The notes under the pieces are model-generated. The model was not told where the DNA came from. It saw nothing but the letters and a program-made list of their open reading frames with translations, and did not search any database. Of a stretch of 64,000 nucleotides of DNA, positions 8,984 through 18,125 are shown one piece after another. The translations under genes were made by a program, and so were the position numbers. Location of the stretch: contig VGRF01000025.1 in NCBI GenBank assembly GCA_016875395.1, positions 1-64,000 of the forward strand. The letters run 5' to 3'. Position 1 is the first letter of the stretch; each line of letters starts with the position of its first letter. This DNA comes from Deltaproteobacteria bacterium. GTDB taxonomy: Bacteria; Myxococcota_A; UBA9160; UBA6930.

Positions 8984-9385
8984 TCAGCGTGCAGGTCGCT
9001 CGCTGAGCCCGCTCGCCGTGATGAACCTGCAGCGACAGCTTGCGATGCGCCAACCACTCTCTGTTCGCAGCACCTCATCCTCGTAGACCGCGCTGCGCGT
9101 CGCGCTTCCATCGCTCGGGGCGAACAGCAGATTGCGCGCGACGTGCGCTGAGCTCGCGCTCGTCATCTCGATCTGCGGCACGCCGCCGAGGTGCAGGCCG
9201 CTCGGCGCAGCGGTCGACAGTTGGCGCAGGCCCTCGTGGCCGCTCCACTCGCGGCCGTACACGAGGAACCGCGCGTCCGCCGTGAAGAGCGCGACCCACG
9301 CGTCCGCGTCGCAGCGATCGAGCGCGAGGCAGTAGCGCGCGTAGAGGTCGCAGATCGCGGCGTGATCTTCCGGCGTGGGCAGCAT
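8984..9385 (-). CDS. SnoaL-like / NTF2-fold protein
   Basis: This 133-residue protein has the pattern of the SnoaL_4/NTF2-like family: an N-terminal helix (AAICDLYARYCLALDRCDADAWVAL in outline), a beta-sheet core, and conserved Tyr/Asp residues lining a pocket. Members are isomerases, hydratases or scyllo-type dehydratases acting on small hydrophobic substrates, and many have no known activity. The ATG at 9385 has GGAGG six bases upstream; a TTG four codons earlier is less likely. The next gene upstream on the same strand is a small membrane protein 52 nt away. Confidence 0.7.
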   Translation of the reverse strand: MLPTPEDHAAICDLYARYCLALDRCDADAWVALFTADARFLVYGREWSGHEGLRQLSTAAPSGLHLGGVPQIEMTSASSAHVARNLLFAPSDGSATRSAVYEDEVLRTESGWRIASCRCRFITASGLSERPAR

Positions 9386-9437
9386 GCGCGCCTCCAAGCC
9401 GCGCGCAGCATCGCCCCGAGCGCGACGGTGCGCCCGC

Positions 9438-9818
9438 TCAGCTCGCGCGCCGCGAGGCGAGCTCGAGCCCCGCTGCGATCACGAGCGCGCCCGTCACCAC
9501 CCAGTCCGCAGTAACAACCCGCGCGAGCGCGCCGTTCGCGCCGCCCTCGAGCGCGGCGATCGCGATGAATCCGATCGCGCTCGCGAGGCCGACCACGATC
9601 GCGGCAGCGCGCAGCTCGGGACGAAACGCGGCAGCGGCGAGCAGCCCGCCCACCACGCCGAACAGCAGCGCGCGGTGGCGCAGCAAGATCGCCAGCACGG
9701 GATCGCTCACGTCGACGCCGTAGAGCGCGCGCAGGCGCTCGGCCCCGAGCACGCCCACGACGGGCGCGAGCTTGATCGCAGCGGCGAGCAGCAGGAGCAG
9801 TGCGGTGGCGAGGTTCAT
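9438..9818 (-). CDS. small four-helix membrane protein
   Basis: The protein has 126 residues from MNLATALLLLLAAAIKLAP, with four hydrophobic helices and an arginine-rich end. The pattern matches short bacterial membrane proteins sometimes mislabelled phosphopantetheine adenylyltransferase. No nucleotide-binding motif is present, so that name should not be used. An earlier in-frame ATG at 9842 would add eight polar residues. It lies in tandem with the SnoaL-like gene and may share its transcript. Function unknown. Confidence 0.6.
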   Translation of the reverse strand: MNLATALLLLLAAAIKLAPVVGVLGAERLRALYGVDVSDPVLAILLRHRALLFGVVGGLLAAAAFRPELRAAAIVVGLASAIGFIAIAALEGGANGALARVVTADWVVTGALVIAAGLELASRRAS

Positions 9819-9967
9819 CGCGCGAGCTTGACGCAGGGGCATCGCGGGCGGCGATTCCCTTTGCGGTCAAGCGCACGAGATCGGTCGCCCAGCGCGACCC
9901 GCAACGACGCCATCGCAGAATCGACCGGACCCGGATACACACGGAGCCCCTGAACGGAGTGAGCGCG

Positions 9968-11194
9968 ATGATCGAGGCCAACCTGACCCGCTTCGGCCCG
10001 AAGACCTTCGGACGGGGCCATGAAGCCGCGGCGGCCGAGCCGGCGACGTTCCGTGCGATCCCCGGACCGGCGAAGCTCGTCCTTCACAGCCGTGGCCTCG
10101 CGAGCGCGCAGATCCGGATCAACGGCCGCGAGGTCGTGGAGCCTCGGCACCTCAGCACCGGCGGCGAGGTCGCCTTGCCGCTGACCCTCGAGCGCGAGAA
10201 CACCCTCGAGGTGAAGGTTCCCAGCGGCGTTGGTGGGACGCTCGAAGCTCGCGTGACCCAGCTCGCCCGCGCCGATCTCGGGCTCCAGCGCCAGGGCTAC
10301 TTCGGGCTCAACACGAGCGACATGGCGCGCCAGCGAGCCTTCTACGAAACGCTCGGCTTCAAGGGCGAGATCTTCCCGGCGGGACCGGAGACCAGCACCA
10401 CGTTCGCGCGGTCGCTCGGCTTTGCGGACGACTACTTGATCTACGTCGCGCTCACGAGCCTGCAGAATCCGCCCGTTCCGCCCTTCGTCGACACGGTGCA
10501 GTTCCGCGGCGACTCGTATCGCGGCGAGCCGCCCTACGCGAAGGTCAACCACCTCGGCATGGCGTACGCGACCTACGCGACGGCCGACCTCGACGGCTAC
10601 GTGGCGGATCTGCGCGCGAAGGGCGTCGCGTTCGTGTCCGCGCCCGCGACGGCGCCGAACGGCGAGCGCTTCGTGTTCATGAAGGACCAGGACGGCGCGT
10701 TCCTGAAGCTGGTCGAGACCTCTGACGGAGGAGCGAGCCCCAGCCGCGGATTGGTGCGGCTCATGAACACGAACATGAACGTGTCCGACCTGGAGCGATC
10801 GCGAGAGTTCTATCGCTTGCTCGGTTTCAGCGAGTCCGCGCCGAGCTCGCAGGCCGGCTCGGGCGAGTTCGCCGCCGCGCACGGCTTCGACGGGCCGATC
10901 GAGTTCGAGGGCGTCGACATCAGCCTCGGCAAGGACACGGACGGAGCGACGCTCCAGCTACGGCGCTGGAAGCGACCCTACGACGACGCGCCGCCCTACG
11001 CGCCGCCCGTCAATCACCTCGGCATCGACCGCATCAACTTCTACGTGAAGAACCTGACCGATTCGATTCGGACGATGCGAGAGGTGGGCTTCGAGCCGCT
11101 GTGGCCGATCGGCGGCAGCCCCGAGTTCGGCATCGTGTTCTTCTTCGATCCCGACGGAATCAAGGTTCAGCTTGCGGGGCCACGGACGGGCTAG
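9968..11194 (+). CDS. two-domain VOC (glyoxalase/dioxygenase-fold) protein
   Basis: In 408 residues there are two vicinal-oxygen-chelate modules, at about 115-255 (QGYFGLNTSDMARQRAFYETL through GAFLKLVE) and 265-405 (VRLMNTNMNVSDLERSREFY through DGIKVQLAG). They are preceded by a beta-rich domain of about 100 residues containing INGREVV. Histidine and acidic residues in both modules (NHLGMAY, NHLGIDRINFY) could bind a metal. VOC proteins include extradiol dioxygenases, glyoxalases and isomerases, and the reaction here cannot be told. The ATG at 9968 follows a GGAG. The fused N-terminal beta domain is unusual and may bind a carbohydrate or partner. Confidence 0.7.
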   Translation: MIEANLTRFGPKTFGRGHEAAAAEPATFRAIPGPAKLVLHSRGLASAQIRINGREVVEPRHLSTGGEVALPLTLERENTLEVKVPSGVGGTLEARVTQLARADLGLQRQGYFGLNTSDMARQRAFYETLGFKGEIFPAGPETSTTFARSLGFADDYLIYVALTSLQNPPVPPFVDTVQFRGDSYRGEPPYAKVNHLGMAYATYATADLDGYVADLRAKGVAFVSAPATAPNGERFVFMKDQDGAFLKLVETSDGGASPSRGLVRLMNTNMNVSDLERSREFYRLLGFSESAPSSQAGSGEFAAAHGFDGPIEFEGVDISLGKDTDGATLQLRRWKRPYDDAPPYAPPVNHLGIDRINFYVKNLTDSIRTMREVGFEPLWPIGGSPEFGIVFFFDPDGIKVQLAGPRTG

Positions 11195-11375
11195 CCCGGA
11201 TTTCTCACCAGACGCAGCATCCGCGAGGCGTGCCGGCCCTTCTCCCAATGCCGGGCCGGGCACCGCTCAGGTGTTAGGGACTCCCGCTGCGCCGACTCGA
11301 TCGCGCGATGAGGCGCGCGCATTGATCACTGTGCGAGACCATGAGGAGACATTCGTTCTGCGTTGCAGCAAGAGG

Positions 11376-11612
11376 TCAGGACACCTTGATGACTCGCTTC
11401 GCCTCACGGATGAGTTCCTCGATCACTGCTAGGGGGACATCGCCACCAAAGGTCTCCAACACGAACTCTCCGGCGGCGTCCCAAAACACGACACGCGCCA
11501 CGCGCATCTTCTTGCCGCCTTCCACGCGATAGAGATCGAAACCACCCCACCCATCGCGCCGATCTTCGACATAGGTTGTTTCGAACTCGAATCTGCCATG
11601 AACTCGCTTCAT
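11376..11612 (-). CDS. short conserved-looking protein of unknown function
   Basis: The 78-residue product runs from MKRVHGRFEFETTYVEDR to AKRVIKVS. It has alternating hydrophobic strands followed by a C-terminal amphipathic helix (PLAVIEELIREAKRVI), which looks like a folded domain rather than a shadow frame. GGGAGG lies nine bases before the ATG at 11612. Base composition around 11300-11800 is less GC-rich than the surroundings, hinting at a different origin. I do not recognise the family. The 181 bases on its 3' side (11195-11375) hold one copy of the TGTTAGGG word but no gene. Confidence 0.5.
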   Translation of the reverse strand: MKRVHGRFEFETTYVEDRRDGWGGFDLYRVEGGKKMRVARVVFWDAAGEFVLETFGGDVPLAVIEELIREAKRVIKVS

Positions 11613-11790
11613 CGAGGGCCGCCTCCCTTCAGAACGAACGCGCGACCGTGACGATGATTGGTCGCAACTCCGCTGGGACAAGAACCCCAGGCCCGGACTC
11701 AGCCCAAGTTCTTTCCGTTGCTTGAGGATGGCTCGCCGCTCGGTCGGATAGCCCTTCGGTTTCGGGCACTTCCGGATGACGCCGAACGCT

Positions 11791-11828
11791 TTGCGAAATG
11801 CACGAATCTAGAGCGAACATGGGCCGCC
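11791..11828 (+). promoter_or_regulatory. promoter with LexA-like operator before dnaE2
   Basis: TTGCGA (11791-11796) and GAACAT (11815-11820) are 18 bp apart, exactly the spacing seen before imuA. The segment CGAATCTAGAGCGAACAT (11803-11820) differs from the imuA element at one position and carries the direct repeat GAAT-N7-GAAC. The start codon of dnaE2 follows 8 nt later. Two distant genes of the same pathway sharing this element in the same place strongly suggests co-regulation. That the regulator is LexA is inference from the known SOS control of imuAB and dnaE2. Confidence 0.65.
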
Positions 11829-14800
11829 ATGTCCGACTACGTCGAGCTGCGCGCGAAGAGCGCCTTCTCCTTCCTCGAGGCCGCCTCGAATCCCGAGGAC
11901 TTGGCCTCGCGCGCAGCCGAGCTCGGGCACGGAGCGCTCGCGCTCGGCGATCGCGACGGCCTCTCGGGCATGCCGCGCTTCCACACCGCGGCGAAGGCGG
12001 CGGGCATGCGCGCGCTGGTGGGCGCGGAGATCTCGGACGTCGAGGGCCGGCCGCTGCTGCTGCTCGCGACCTCGCGCGCGGGCTATCACCACCTCGCTCG
12101 GCTGCTGACCGTCGCGCAGGGCAACGCGCCGAAAGGCGAGGCGCGCGCGTCGTGGGACGAGATCGCCGCGCACGCGGGCGGGCTGTTCGCGCTGGCGAGC
12201 GCCGAGTCATTAGGGACAGCGCAGATCGTGCGGCCGCCGCCTTCGAGCGCGGCGCGGCGCGAGCGCGCGCAGCAGGTTCTGCGAGCGGAGGCGCGCGAGC
12301 CGCTGAGCAGTGAACGCTGGCTGAAGGAGGCGCAGCGCGTCTTCGCGTCGCGGCTCGCCGTCGACGTCGCGCGCACCAAGGACCGCGCGCAGGAGGCGGC
12401 ATCGCGGCGCGCGGTGGCGCTCGCGGAGGCGCTCGGCGTGCCGGTCGCGGCGAGCGGCGACGTGCGCGCGGCGAAGCCTGCGGGGCGAAAGCTGCTCGAC
12501 GCGCTCTCGTGTCTGCGCTGGCACACCACGCTCGACCGCGCCGGGAAGTTGTTACTGCCCAACAGCGAGCGCGTGCTGCGCTCGCCCGCGGAGATGACGG
12601 CGCGCTTCGCGGATCAACCGCGCTGGCTGCGCGCCACGCGCGCGATCGCCGAGCAGTGCGAGTTCACGCTCGCTGACCTCGGCTACCGCTTCCCCACTTT
12701 CCCCACCGCGCCCGGCGAGTCGCAGGCCGCGCTGCTGCGGCGGCTCACCTACGAAGGCGCGCGCAAGCGTTACGGCGCGAAGCTCTCGTCGCGCGTGCGC
12801 GCGCAGCTCGAGCACGAGCTCGCGGTGATCGAGAAGCTCGACCTCGCGGGCTACTTCCTGATCGTCCAGGACATCGCGCGCTTTGCCCGCGAGCAGAGAA
12901 TCCTCTGCCAAGGCCGCGGCTCCGCTGCGAACAGCGCGGTTTGTTATGCGCTCGAGATCACCGCGGTCGACGCGGTGGGAATGGAGCTGCTGTTCGAGCG
13001 CTTCCTTTCGGAAGAGCGCGGCGAGTGGCCGGACATCGACCTCGACCTTCCGTCCGGCGACCAGCGGGAGCGCGTGATCCAGTACGTCTACGAGCGCTAC
13101 GGCCCGCACGGCGTGGGCATGACGGCGACGGTGATCACGTACCGCACGCGCTCCGCCTTCCGCGAGATGGGCAAGGTGCTCGGCATGAGCGAGGAGGCCT
13201 GCGACAAGATCTCGAAGCACCTCCACCACCTGCACTTCCGCGAAGACCTCGACGACGTGAAATTGTTACTGCGCGGCGCCGGCGTCGACCCCGACGCGCC
13301 GCGCATCCAGCTCTTGCTCGAGCTCGCGGGCCAGGTGCAGGGGCTCCCGCGCCATCTCGGGCAGCACACCGGCGGCCTCGTGATCGCGGCGGGCCGGCTC
13401 GACGAGGTCGTGCCGATCGAGCCCGCGGCGATGCCGGGGCGGCGCGTGATCCAGTGGGACAAGGAGGACTGCGCGGACCTCGGGCTGATCAAGATCGACC
13501 TGTTAGGGCTCGGCATGCTCGACGCCCTGGAGCAGACGCTCCCGATGATTCGCGAGCACGAGGGAGTCGAGATCGACCTCGCGCACCTGCCCGAGAACGA
13601 CCCGAAGACCTACGCGATGATCCAGCGCGCCGACACCGTGGGCGTGTTCCAGATCGAGAGCCGCGCGCAGATGGCGACGCTGCCGCGCATGAAGCCCGCG
13701 AGCTTCTACGACCTCGTGGTGGAGATCGCGATCATCCGCCCCGGCCCGATCGTGGGGCAGATGGTGCACCCGTACCTGAATCGCCGCGCCGGCCGCGAGC
13801 CGGTGGTCTACCCGCACCCGATGCTCGAGCCGATCCTGAAGCGCACGCTCGGCGTGCCGATCTTTCAGGAGCAGTTGTTACGGCTCGCGATGACCGCCTC
13901 GGGCTTCACCGGCGGCGAGGCCGAGGAGCTGCGGCGCGCGATGGGCTTCAAGCGCTCGGCCGAGCGCATGGCGCAGATCGAGCATCGCCTGCGCGCGGGC
14001 ATGAGCGAGCGCGGCATCGTCGGTGACGCGCAAGAAGAAGTCGTCCGCGGCATCACCTCGTTCGCGCTCTACGGCTTCCCCGAGTCGCACTCCGCCTCGT
14101 TCGCGCTGATCGCCTACGCGTCGGCCTACCTGCGCGCGCACCACCCCGCCGCGTTCCTCGCGGGCCTGCTCAACGCGTGGCCGATGGGCTTCTACAGCCC
14201 GGCGACGCTCGTGAAAGACGCCGAGCGCCACCGCGTGCGCGTGCTGCCGGTGGACGTCGCGAGCTCGGCGTGGCTGTGCACGCTCGAGCGCGGCGACACG
14301 CTCGCGACGCGCCTCGGCCTGAAGTTCGTGCGCGGGCTCAGCGCCGAGACCGGCGCGCGCATCGTGGCGGAGCGCGCGGCCGCGCCCTTCGGCTCGCTCG
14401 CGGACTTCGCGCAGCGCGCCGCGCCGAAGCGCAACGAGATCGAGGCGCTCGCCGAGAGCGGCGCGCTCGCGGCGCTCGACTCGCACGCGAGTGAGCGGCG
14501 CGCCGCGCTCTGGCAGGTGACCGCGCTCGAGCGCGAGCGCACCTCGCTGTTCGGTGGCGTCTCGCCTCCCGACGCCGAGCGCGAGGTTCCGCTCGAAGCG
14601 CTCTCGCCGCTCGAGACGACGCTCGCCGACTACCGCACCACCGGATTGACGACGGGTCCGCACGTGATGGCGCACCTGCGCGAGCAGCTGCGCGCGCGCG
14701 GCGTGCTCGCGACCGCGGAGCTGCGCCGCGTGCCCAACGGCAAGCTCGTGCGCACCGCGGGCCACGTGATCGTGCGCCAGCGTCCCGGCTCCGCGAAGGG

Positions 14801-15017
14801 CTTCTGCTTCGTCACGCTCGAAGACGAGACCGGCACGACCAACGGCGTCTTCACGCCCGACCAGTTCGAGAAGCTGCGCGGCCCGCTGCACGCCTCGCCG
14901 CTGATCGAGATCGCGGGGCCGATCCAGAACGTGGACGGCGTGATTCATGTGCGCGTCAGGGAAGTGATCGCGCTAGATGGATCAGAGTTCGTGCCCGAGT
15001 CGCACGACTATCACTGA
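11829..15017 (+). CDS. dnaE2: error-prone DNA polymerase III alpha-like subunit DnaE2
   Basis: The 1,062-residue C-family polymerase starts with a PHP domain (MSDYVELRAKSAFSFLEAAS). The polymerase active site PDIDLDLPSGDQRERVIQYV lies around residue 400, with a third acidic motif near DLGLIKIDLLGLG. A C-terminal OB-fold (RQRPGSAKGFCFVTLEDETG) completes it. Length and the shortened PHP region match DnaE2 rather than replicative DnaE. It performs mutagenic lesion bypass together with ImuA and ImuB, encoded 8 kb upstream. The ATG at 11829 gives the family-typical N-terminus and sits behind the shared operator. The gene is intact. Confidence 0.92.
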   Translation: MSDYVELRAKSAFSFLEAASNPEDLASRAAELGHGALALGDRDGLSGMPRFHTAAKAAGMRALVGAEISDVEGRPLLLLATSRAGYHHLARLLTVAQGNAPKGEARASWDEIAAHAGGLFALASAESLGTAQIVRPPPSSAARRERAQQVLRAEAREPLSSERWLKEAQRVFASRLAVDVARTKDRAQEAASRRAVALAEALGVPVAASGDVRAAKPAGRKLLDALSCLRWHTTLDRAGKLLLPNSERVLRSPAEMTARFADQPRWLRATRAIAEQCEFTLADLGYRFPTFPTAPGESQAALLRRLTYEGARKRYGAKLSSRVRAQLEHELAVIEKLDLAGYFLIVQDIARFAREQRILCQGRGSAANSAVCYALEITAVDAVGMELLFERFLSEERGEWPDIDLDLPSGDQRERVIQYVYERYGPHGVGMTATVITYRTRSAFREMGKVLGMSEEACDKISKHLHHLHFREDLDDVKLLLRGAGVDPDAPRIQLLLELAGQVQGLPRHLGQHTGGLVIAAGRLDEVVPIEPAAMPGRRVIQWDKEDCADLGLIKIDLLGLGMLDALEQTLPMIREHEGVEIDLAHLPENDPKTYAMIQRADTVGVFQIESRAQMATLPRMKPASFYDLVVEIAIIRPGPIVGQMVHPYLNRRAGREPVVYPHPMLEPILKRTLGVPIFQEQLLRLAMTASGFTGGEAEELRRAMGFKRSAERMAQIEHRLRAGMSERGIVGDAQEEVVRGITSFALYGFPESHSASFALIAYASAYLRAHHPAAFLAGLLNAWPMGFYSPATLVKDAERHRVRVLPVDVASSAWLCTLERGDTLATRLGLKFVRGLSAETGARIVAERAAAPFGSLADFAQRAAPKRNEIEALAESGALAALDSHASERRAALWQVTALERERTSLFGGVSPPDAEREVPLEALSPLETTLADYRTTGLTTGPHVMAHLREQLRARGVLATAELRRVPNGKLVRTAGHVIVRQRPGSAKGFCFVTLEDETGTTNGVFTPDQFEKLRGPLHASPLIEIAGPIQNVDGVIHVRVREVIALDGSEFVPESHDYH

Positions 15018-15026
15018 GCGCCGCGT

Positions 15027-15332
15027 TCAGTGCGTCGCGCTCTTCTCCGCCACCGCGCCGGCGCAGAGGCCTGCGACCAGCTTCCACGCGCTGAGCGTGA
15101 GGCCGACCGAGAAGAACACGGCCATGCCGGTGAGGAAGTTGCCGCGCTCGGTGAAGGGCGAGAGCCAGAAGAAGCTCGCGAGGAACGCGAAGAACGCTGT
15201 GGCGCCTGCGCGCGCGAGCGAGCGGCGCGAGGTGCCTCTGGCGTACCCGGTGGCGACTGCGAGCGCGAAGACCAGCAGCGCGATCGCACCCAAGGCGGTG
15301 AGCTTCATCGACATGTGCATGAGTGCCAGCAT
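15027..15332 (-). CDS. small three-helix membrane protein
   Basis: About 101 residues with three hydrophobic helices: LTALGAIALLVFALAVATGY, ATAFFAFLASFFWLSPF, and LTGMAVFFSVGLTLSAWKLV. The end is short and polar. Several in-frame ATGs (15332, 15320, 15314, 15308) make the start uncertain. It converges on dnaE2 with a 9-nt gap. A longer frame through it toward 15947 is arginine-rich and antisense to transketolase, so I do not extend it. Function unknown. Confidence 0.55.
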   Translation of the reverse strand: MLALMHMSMKLTALGAIALLVFALAVATGYARGTSRRSLARAGATAFFAFLASFFWLSPFTERGNFLTGMAVFFSVGLTLSAWKLVAGLCAGAVAEKSATH

Positions 15333-15457
15333 CGGCGGGCCACGTGACGCACTCGAGACTGCACGGGAAGTGCCGGCGGGTTGCACCCGGATCGCCGCGA
15401 TGTCCAAGCCGCGGTTTGACGCCAATGCGGACATCGAGAGGTCACGTCGCTGCGCCC

Positions 15458-17467
15458 CTACCGACCCAGATGCGCCTTCACTCTCGCCGCCACCGAGTCG
15501 CCCACGAAGCCGAAGTGCTTCGCGAGGGCCTGGTAGCTGGCGCTGGCGCCGAAGCGGTCCATGCCGATCACGAGGCCGCTCGGGCCGATCAGGGCGCGCA
15601 GCGCTTCGCCCCGGCCGGCTTCGACCGCGACGAGGGGACCGTCGCCGAGCAGCTCGCGGCGGTAGGCGTCTCCCTGCGCCCGCAACAGCTCGAGGCTCGG
15701 CGCGGAGACGACCCGCGCCGCGATGCCGCTCTCGGCGAGCAGCGCGGCGGCGTCGCAGGCGACGGCGACTTCGGAGCCGGTCGCGACGAGCGTCACGTCG
15801 GGCTTGCCCCTCGGGTCGCGCACTTTGTAGGCGCCGCGCAGCACGTCCTCGTTCGCGAATGCGCACTCGCGCTTCAGCACCGGCACGGCCTGGCGCGTGA
15901 GCGCGAAGGCGACGGGCCCCTGCGCGTTCTTCAGCGCGTACGACCACGCCATCGCGGTCTCGACGCCGTCCGCCGGGCGGAACACGACGAGGCCGGGGAT
16001 CGCGCGCAGCGCGTCGACGTGCTCGATCGGCTGGTGCGTGGGGCCGTCCTCGCCGACGAAGATCGAGTCGTGCGTGAACACGAACACCGAGCGCGCCTTC
16101 ATCAGCGCGGCGAGCCGCACACTCGGGCGCATGTAGTCGCTGAACACGAGGAACGTGCCGCAGTACGGGACGAAGGTGCCGTCGAGCGCAATGCCGTTGG
16201 TGATCGCGCCCATCGCGTGCTCGCGCACACCGAAGTTCACGATCGAGCCGGCGAACGGATCCTCGCCCTGCCCCACCATCCCGCCGTTCGGAATGTTCGT
16301 GTTGTTACTGCCGGCGAGATCGGCGGAGCCGCCGATCAGCAGCTGCGGAGCGGCCGCGGCGATGCGCCCGATCACGGTGCCCGACTGCGCGCGCGTCGCG
16401 GCGCTCTTCGTGTCGAGGCCCGCGACGAGCTGCTCCGTGAGGTCGGCGGGCAGCGCGCGATTGCGCACGCGCTCCCAGCTGGCGGCGAGCTCGGGGTTCG
16501 CGCTGCGCCACGCGGCGAGCTTCTCGTCGGCGCGCATGCGCTCGAAGCGCTTCAGCGCCGCGCGCTCTTTGCAGTAGGCGCGCACCTCGCCGGCCACGTG
16601 GTAGAGCGGCTCGAGCGGGATGCCGAGGTTCGTCTTCGTCGCCTTCACGTTCTCGGCGCCGAACGGGCCGCCGTGCGCCTTCGACTGGCCGGCCCACGGG
16701 CTGCCGTGCCCGATCGTCGTCTTCATCACCACGATCTTCGGCTTGCCCGTCGTGGCGCGCGCGGCTTCGAGGGCGGCGTCGAGCGCGGCGGTGTCGTTGC
16801 CGTCGATCTCCTGCACGTGCCAGCCCTGCGCTTCGAAGCGCCCGCGGACGTTCTCCGAGAACGTGATCGAGGTCGGGCCGTCGATCGTGACCTTGTTGTC
16901 GTCGTAGAGCACGACGAGGTTGTCGAGCTTCAGGTGGCCCGCGAGCGACGCGCTCTCGTAGGAGATGCCCTCCATCAGGTCGCCGTCGGACGCGATCACG
17001 TAGACGAAGTGGTGGCCGGGGCCTTCGCCGCCGCGGCCGAAGCGCGAGCGCGCGAGCTTGCCCGCGAGCGCCATGCCGACGGCGTGGCCGAAGCCCTGCC
17101 CGAGCGGGCCCGTGGTCACCTCGACGCCCGGCGTCTCACCGAACTCGGGGTGGCCGGGCGTCTTCGAGTGCAGCTGCCGGAAGCGCTGGATCTCGCTCAT
17201 CGGCAGGTCGTACTCGAACAGGTTCAGCAGCGAGTAGATCAGCATCGACGCGTGGCCGGCGCTGAGCACGAAGCGGTCGCGCAGCGGCCAGCCAGGGTCG
17301 CTCGGGTCGAAGCGCAGGTGCTTGTCCCAGAGCTGGAAGGCCGGGCCGGCGAGGCCCATCGGCGCGCCGAGGTGGCCGATGCCGGCCGCTTCGACGGCGT
17401 CGATCGTGAGGCCGCGGATGGTGTTCTCGATTCGGGAACGCAGGTCAGGCGTCAGCGCAATCGGCAT
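15458..17467 (-). CDS. tkt: transketolase
   Basis: A complete 669-residue thiamine-diphosphate enzyme of the pentose phosphate and Calvin-type pathways, transferring two-carbon ketol units between sugar phosphates. Visible motifs are HLGAPMGLA near the N-terminus, the ThDP/Mg motif in ASDGDLMEGISYE, VLYDDNKVTIDG, and NFGVREHAMGAITNG in the pyrimidine-binding domain. A GGAG lies about six bases before the ATG at 17467. It stands alone, with no other pentose-phosphate genes nearby. It contains one copy of the TTGTTACTG word in antisense, encoded as Ser-Asn-Asn. Confidence 0.95.
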   Translation of the reverse strand: MPIALTPDLRSRIENTIRGLTIDAVEAAGIGHLGAPMGLAGPAFQLWDKHLRFDPSDPGWPLRDRFVLSAGHASMLIYSLLNLFEYDLPMSEIQRFRQLHSKTPGHPEFGETPGVEVTTGPLGQGFGHAVGMALAGKLARSRFGRGGEGPGHHFVYVIASDGDLMEGISYESASLAGHLKLDNLVVLYDDNKVTIDGPTSITFSENVRGRFEAQGWHVQEIDGNDTAALDAALEAARATTGKPKIVVMKTTIGHGSPWAGQSKAHGGPFGAENVKATKTNLGIPLEPLYHVAGEVRAYCKERAALKRFERMRADEKLAAWRSANPELAASWERVRNRALPADLTEQLVAGLDTKSAATRAQSGTVIGRIAAAAPQLLIGGSADLAGSNNTNIPNGGMVGQGEDPFAGSIVNFGVREHAMGAITNGIALDGTFVPYCGTFLVFSDYMRPSVRLAALMKARSVFVFTHDSIFVGEDGPTHQPIEHVDALRAIPGLVVFRPADGVETAMAWSYALKNAQGPVAFALTRQAVPVLKRECAFANEDVLRGAYKVRDPRGKPDVTLVATGSEVAVACDAAALLAESGIAARVVSAPSLELLRAQGDAYRRELLGDGPLVAVEAGRGEALRALIGPSGLVIGMDRFGASASYQALAKHFGFVGDSVAARVKAHLGR

Positions 17468-17569
17468 CGCTTCTCCGACGGAGGGGAGCGGGTGATGAGG
17501 GCGCGCGCACTGTATCAGCGGAAGCGCGCGGCGAAACGGTGTCGCGCTAGGCGTCTGACCCCGAGCGGC

Positions 17570-17971
17570 TCAGCGCGACTTCGAGCCCCCGCCAAGCAGC
17601 CCGCCTCCGAGACGCATCGCGAGGTCGGTGAGCTCGCGCGGGAGCCACGGCACGGTTGCGGCGGTGGCGAGCGCGTCGACTCCGACGAGGTAGCGGGGGC
17701 GCGGCCGCGCGCTCTCGATCGCGCGCGTGATCGTGCGCGCGACGGCGTCCGGCGGCGGCGCGATGCGCAGCGCATCCTCGACCACGCGCTGCCGCAAGCG
17801 CGGGATCTGGGCGAGCGTGTACGCGATCGACTCGTCGAAGCGCGCGCGATCCGGCAGCGAATCGAGCTCGCACACCAGCGCGATCGTCGAGCGCAGCCGC
17901 GGGTCGCGCTCGGCATGCCAGAGCGCCGCATCGGCGTCGCTCATCCATTCGTCGAACTCGATTTCTTGCAT
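17570..17971 (-). pseudogene. chimeric remnant: WS/DGAT-like head joined to SDR-like tail
   Basis: An open frame of 133 residues. The first 68 or so (DAALWHAERDPRLRSTIALV through PRLRQRVVED) resemble the start of wax-ester synthase/diacylglycerol acyltransferases, but the HHxxxDG catalytic region is missing. The rest (PPPDAVARTITRAIESARPR, then PRYLVGVDAL) resembles the C-terminal tail of short-chain dehydrogenases without any Rossmann domain. An in-frame deletion between two neighbouring genes would produce exactly this. It may still be translated. Both assignments are from pattern recognition and need a search. Confidence 0.5.
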
Positions 17972-18125
17972 CGTGCGTGCTCCGTTCGGGCGCGTGAGTG
18001 TGCCACGGAGGTTGCCGCGGCGTTGCGACGATCCCGGTGGAGAGCACTCGGATGGCGGCGGATGCAGCGGACGGCGCTGCGCGCCGCCGCTGATCCGTTC
18101 AAAAGGGAAGATTCTGCTTGGAGCC

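Noticed and set aside
9438-9818. phosphopantetheine adenylyltransferase, a name often attached to this type of small membrane protein
   Set aside because: No nucleotidyltransferase motif (HIGH-like) is present; the protein is four hydrophobic helices.
12951-12956. further copy of TTGTTA in dnaE2
   Set aside because: It is followed by TGC rather than C/G then G/T, so it is the one exception and not counted as a full match to the extended word.
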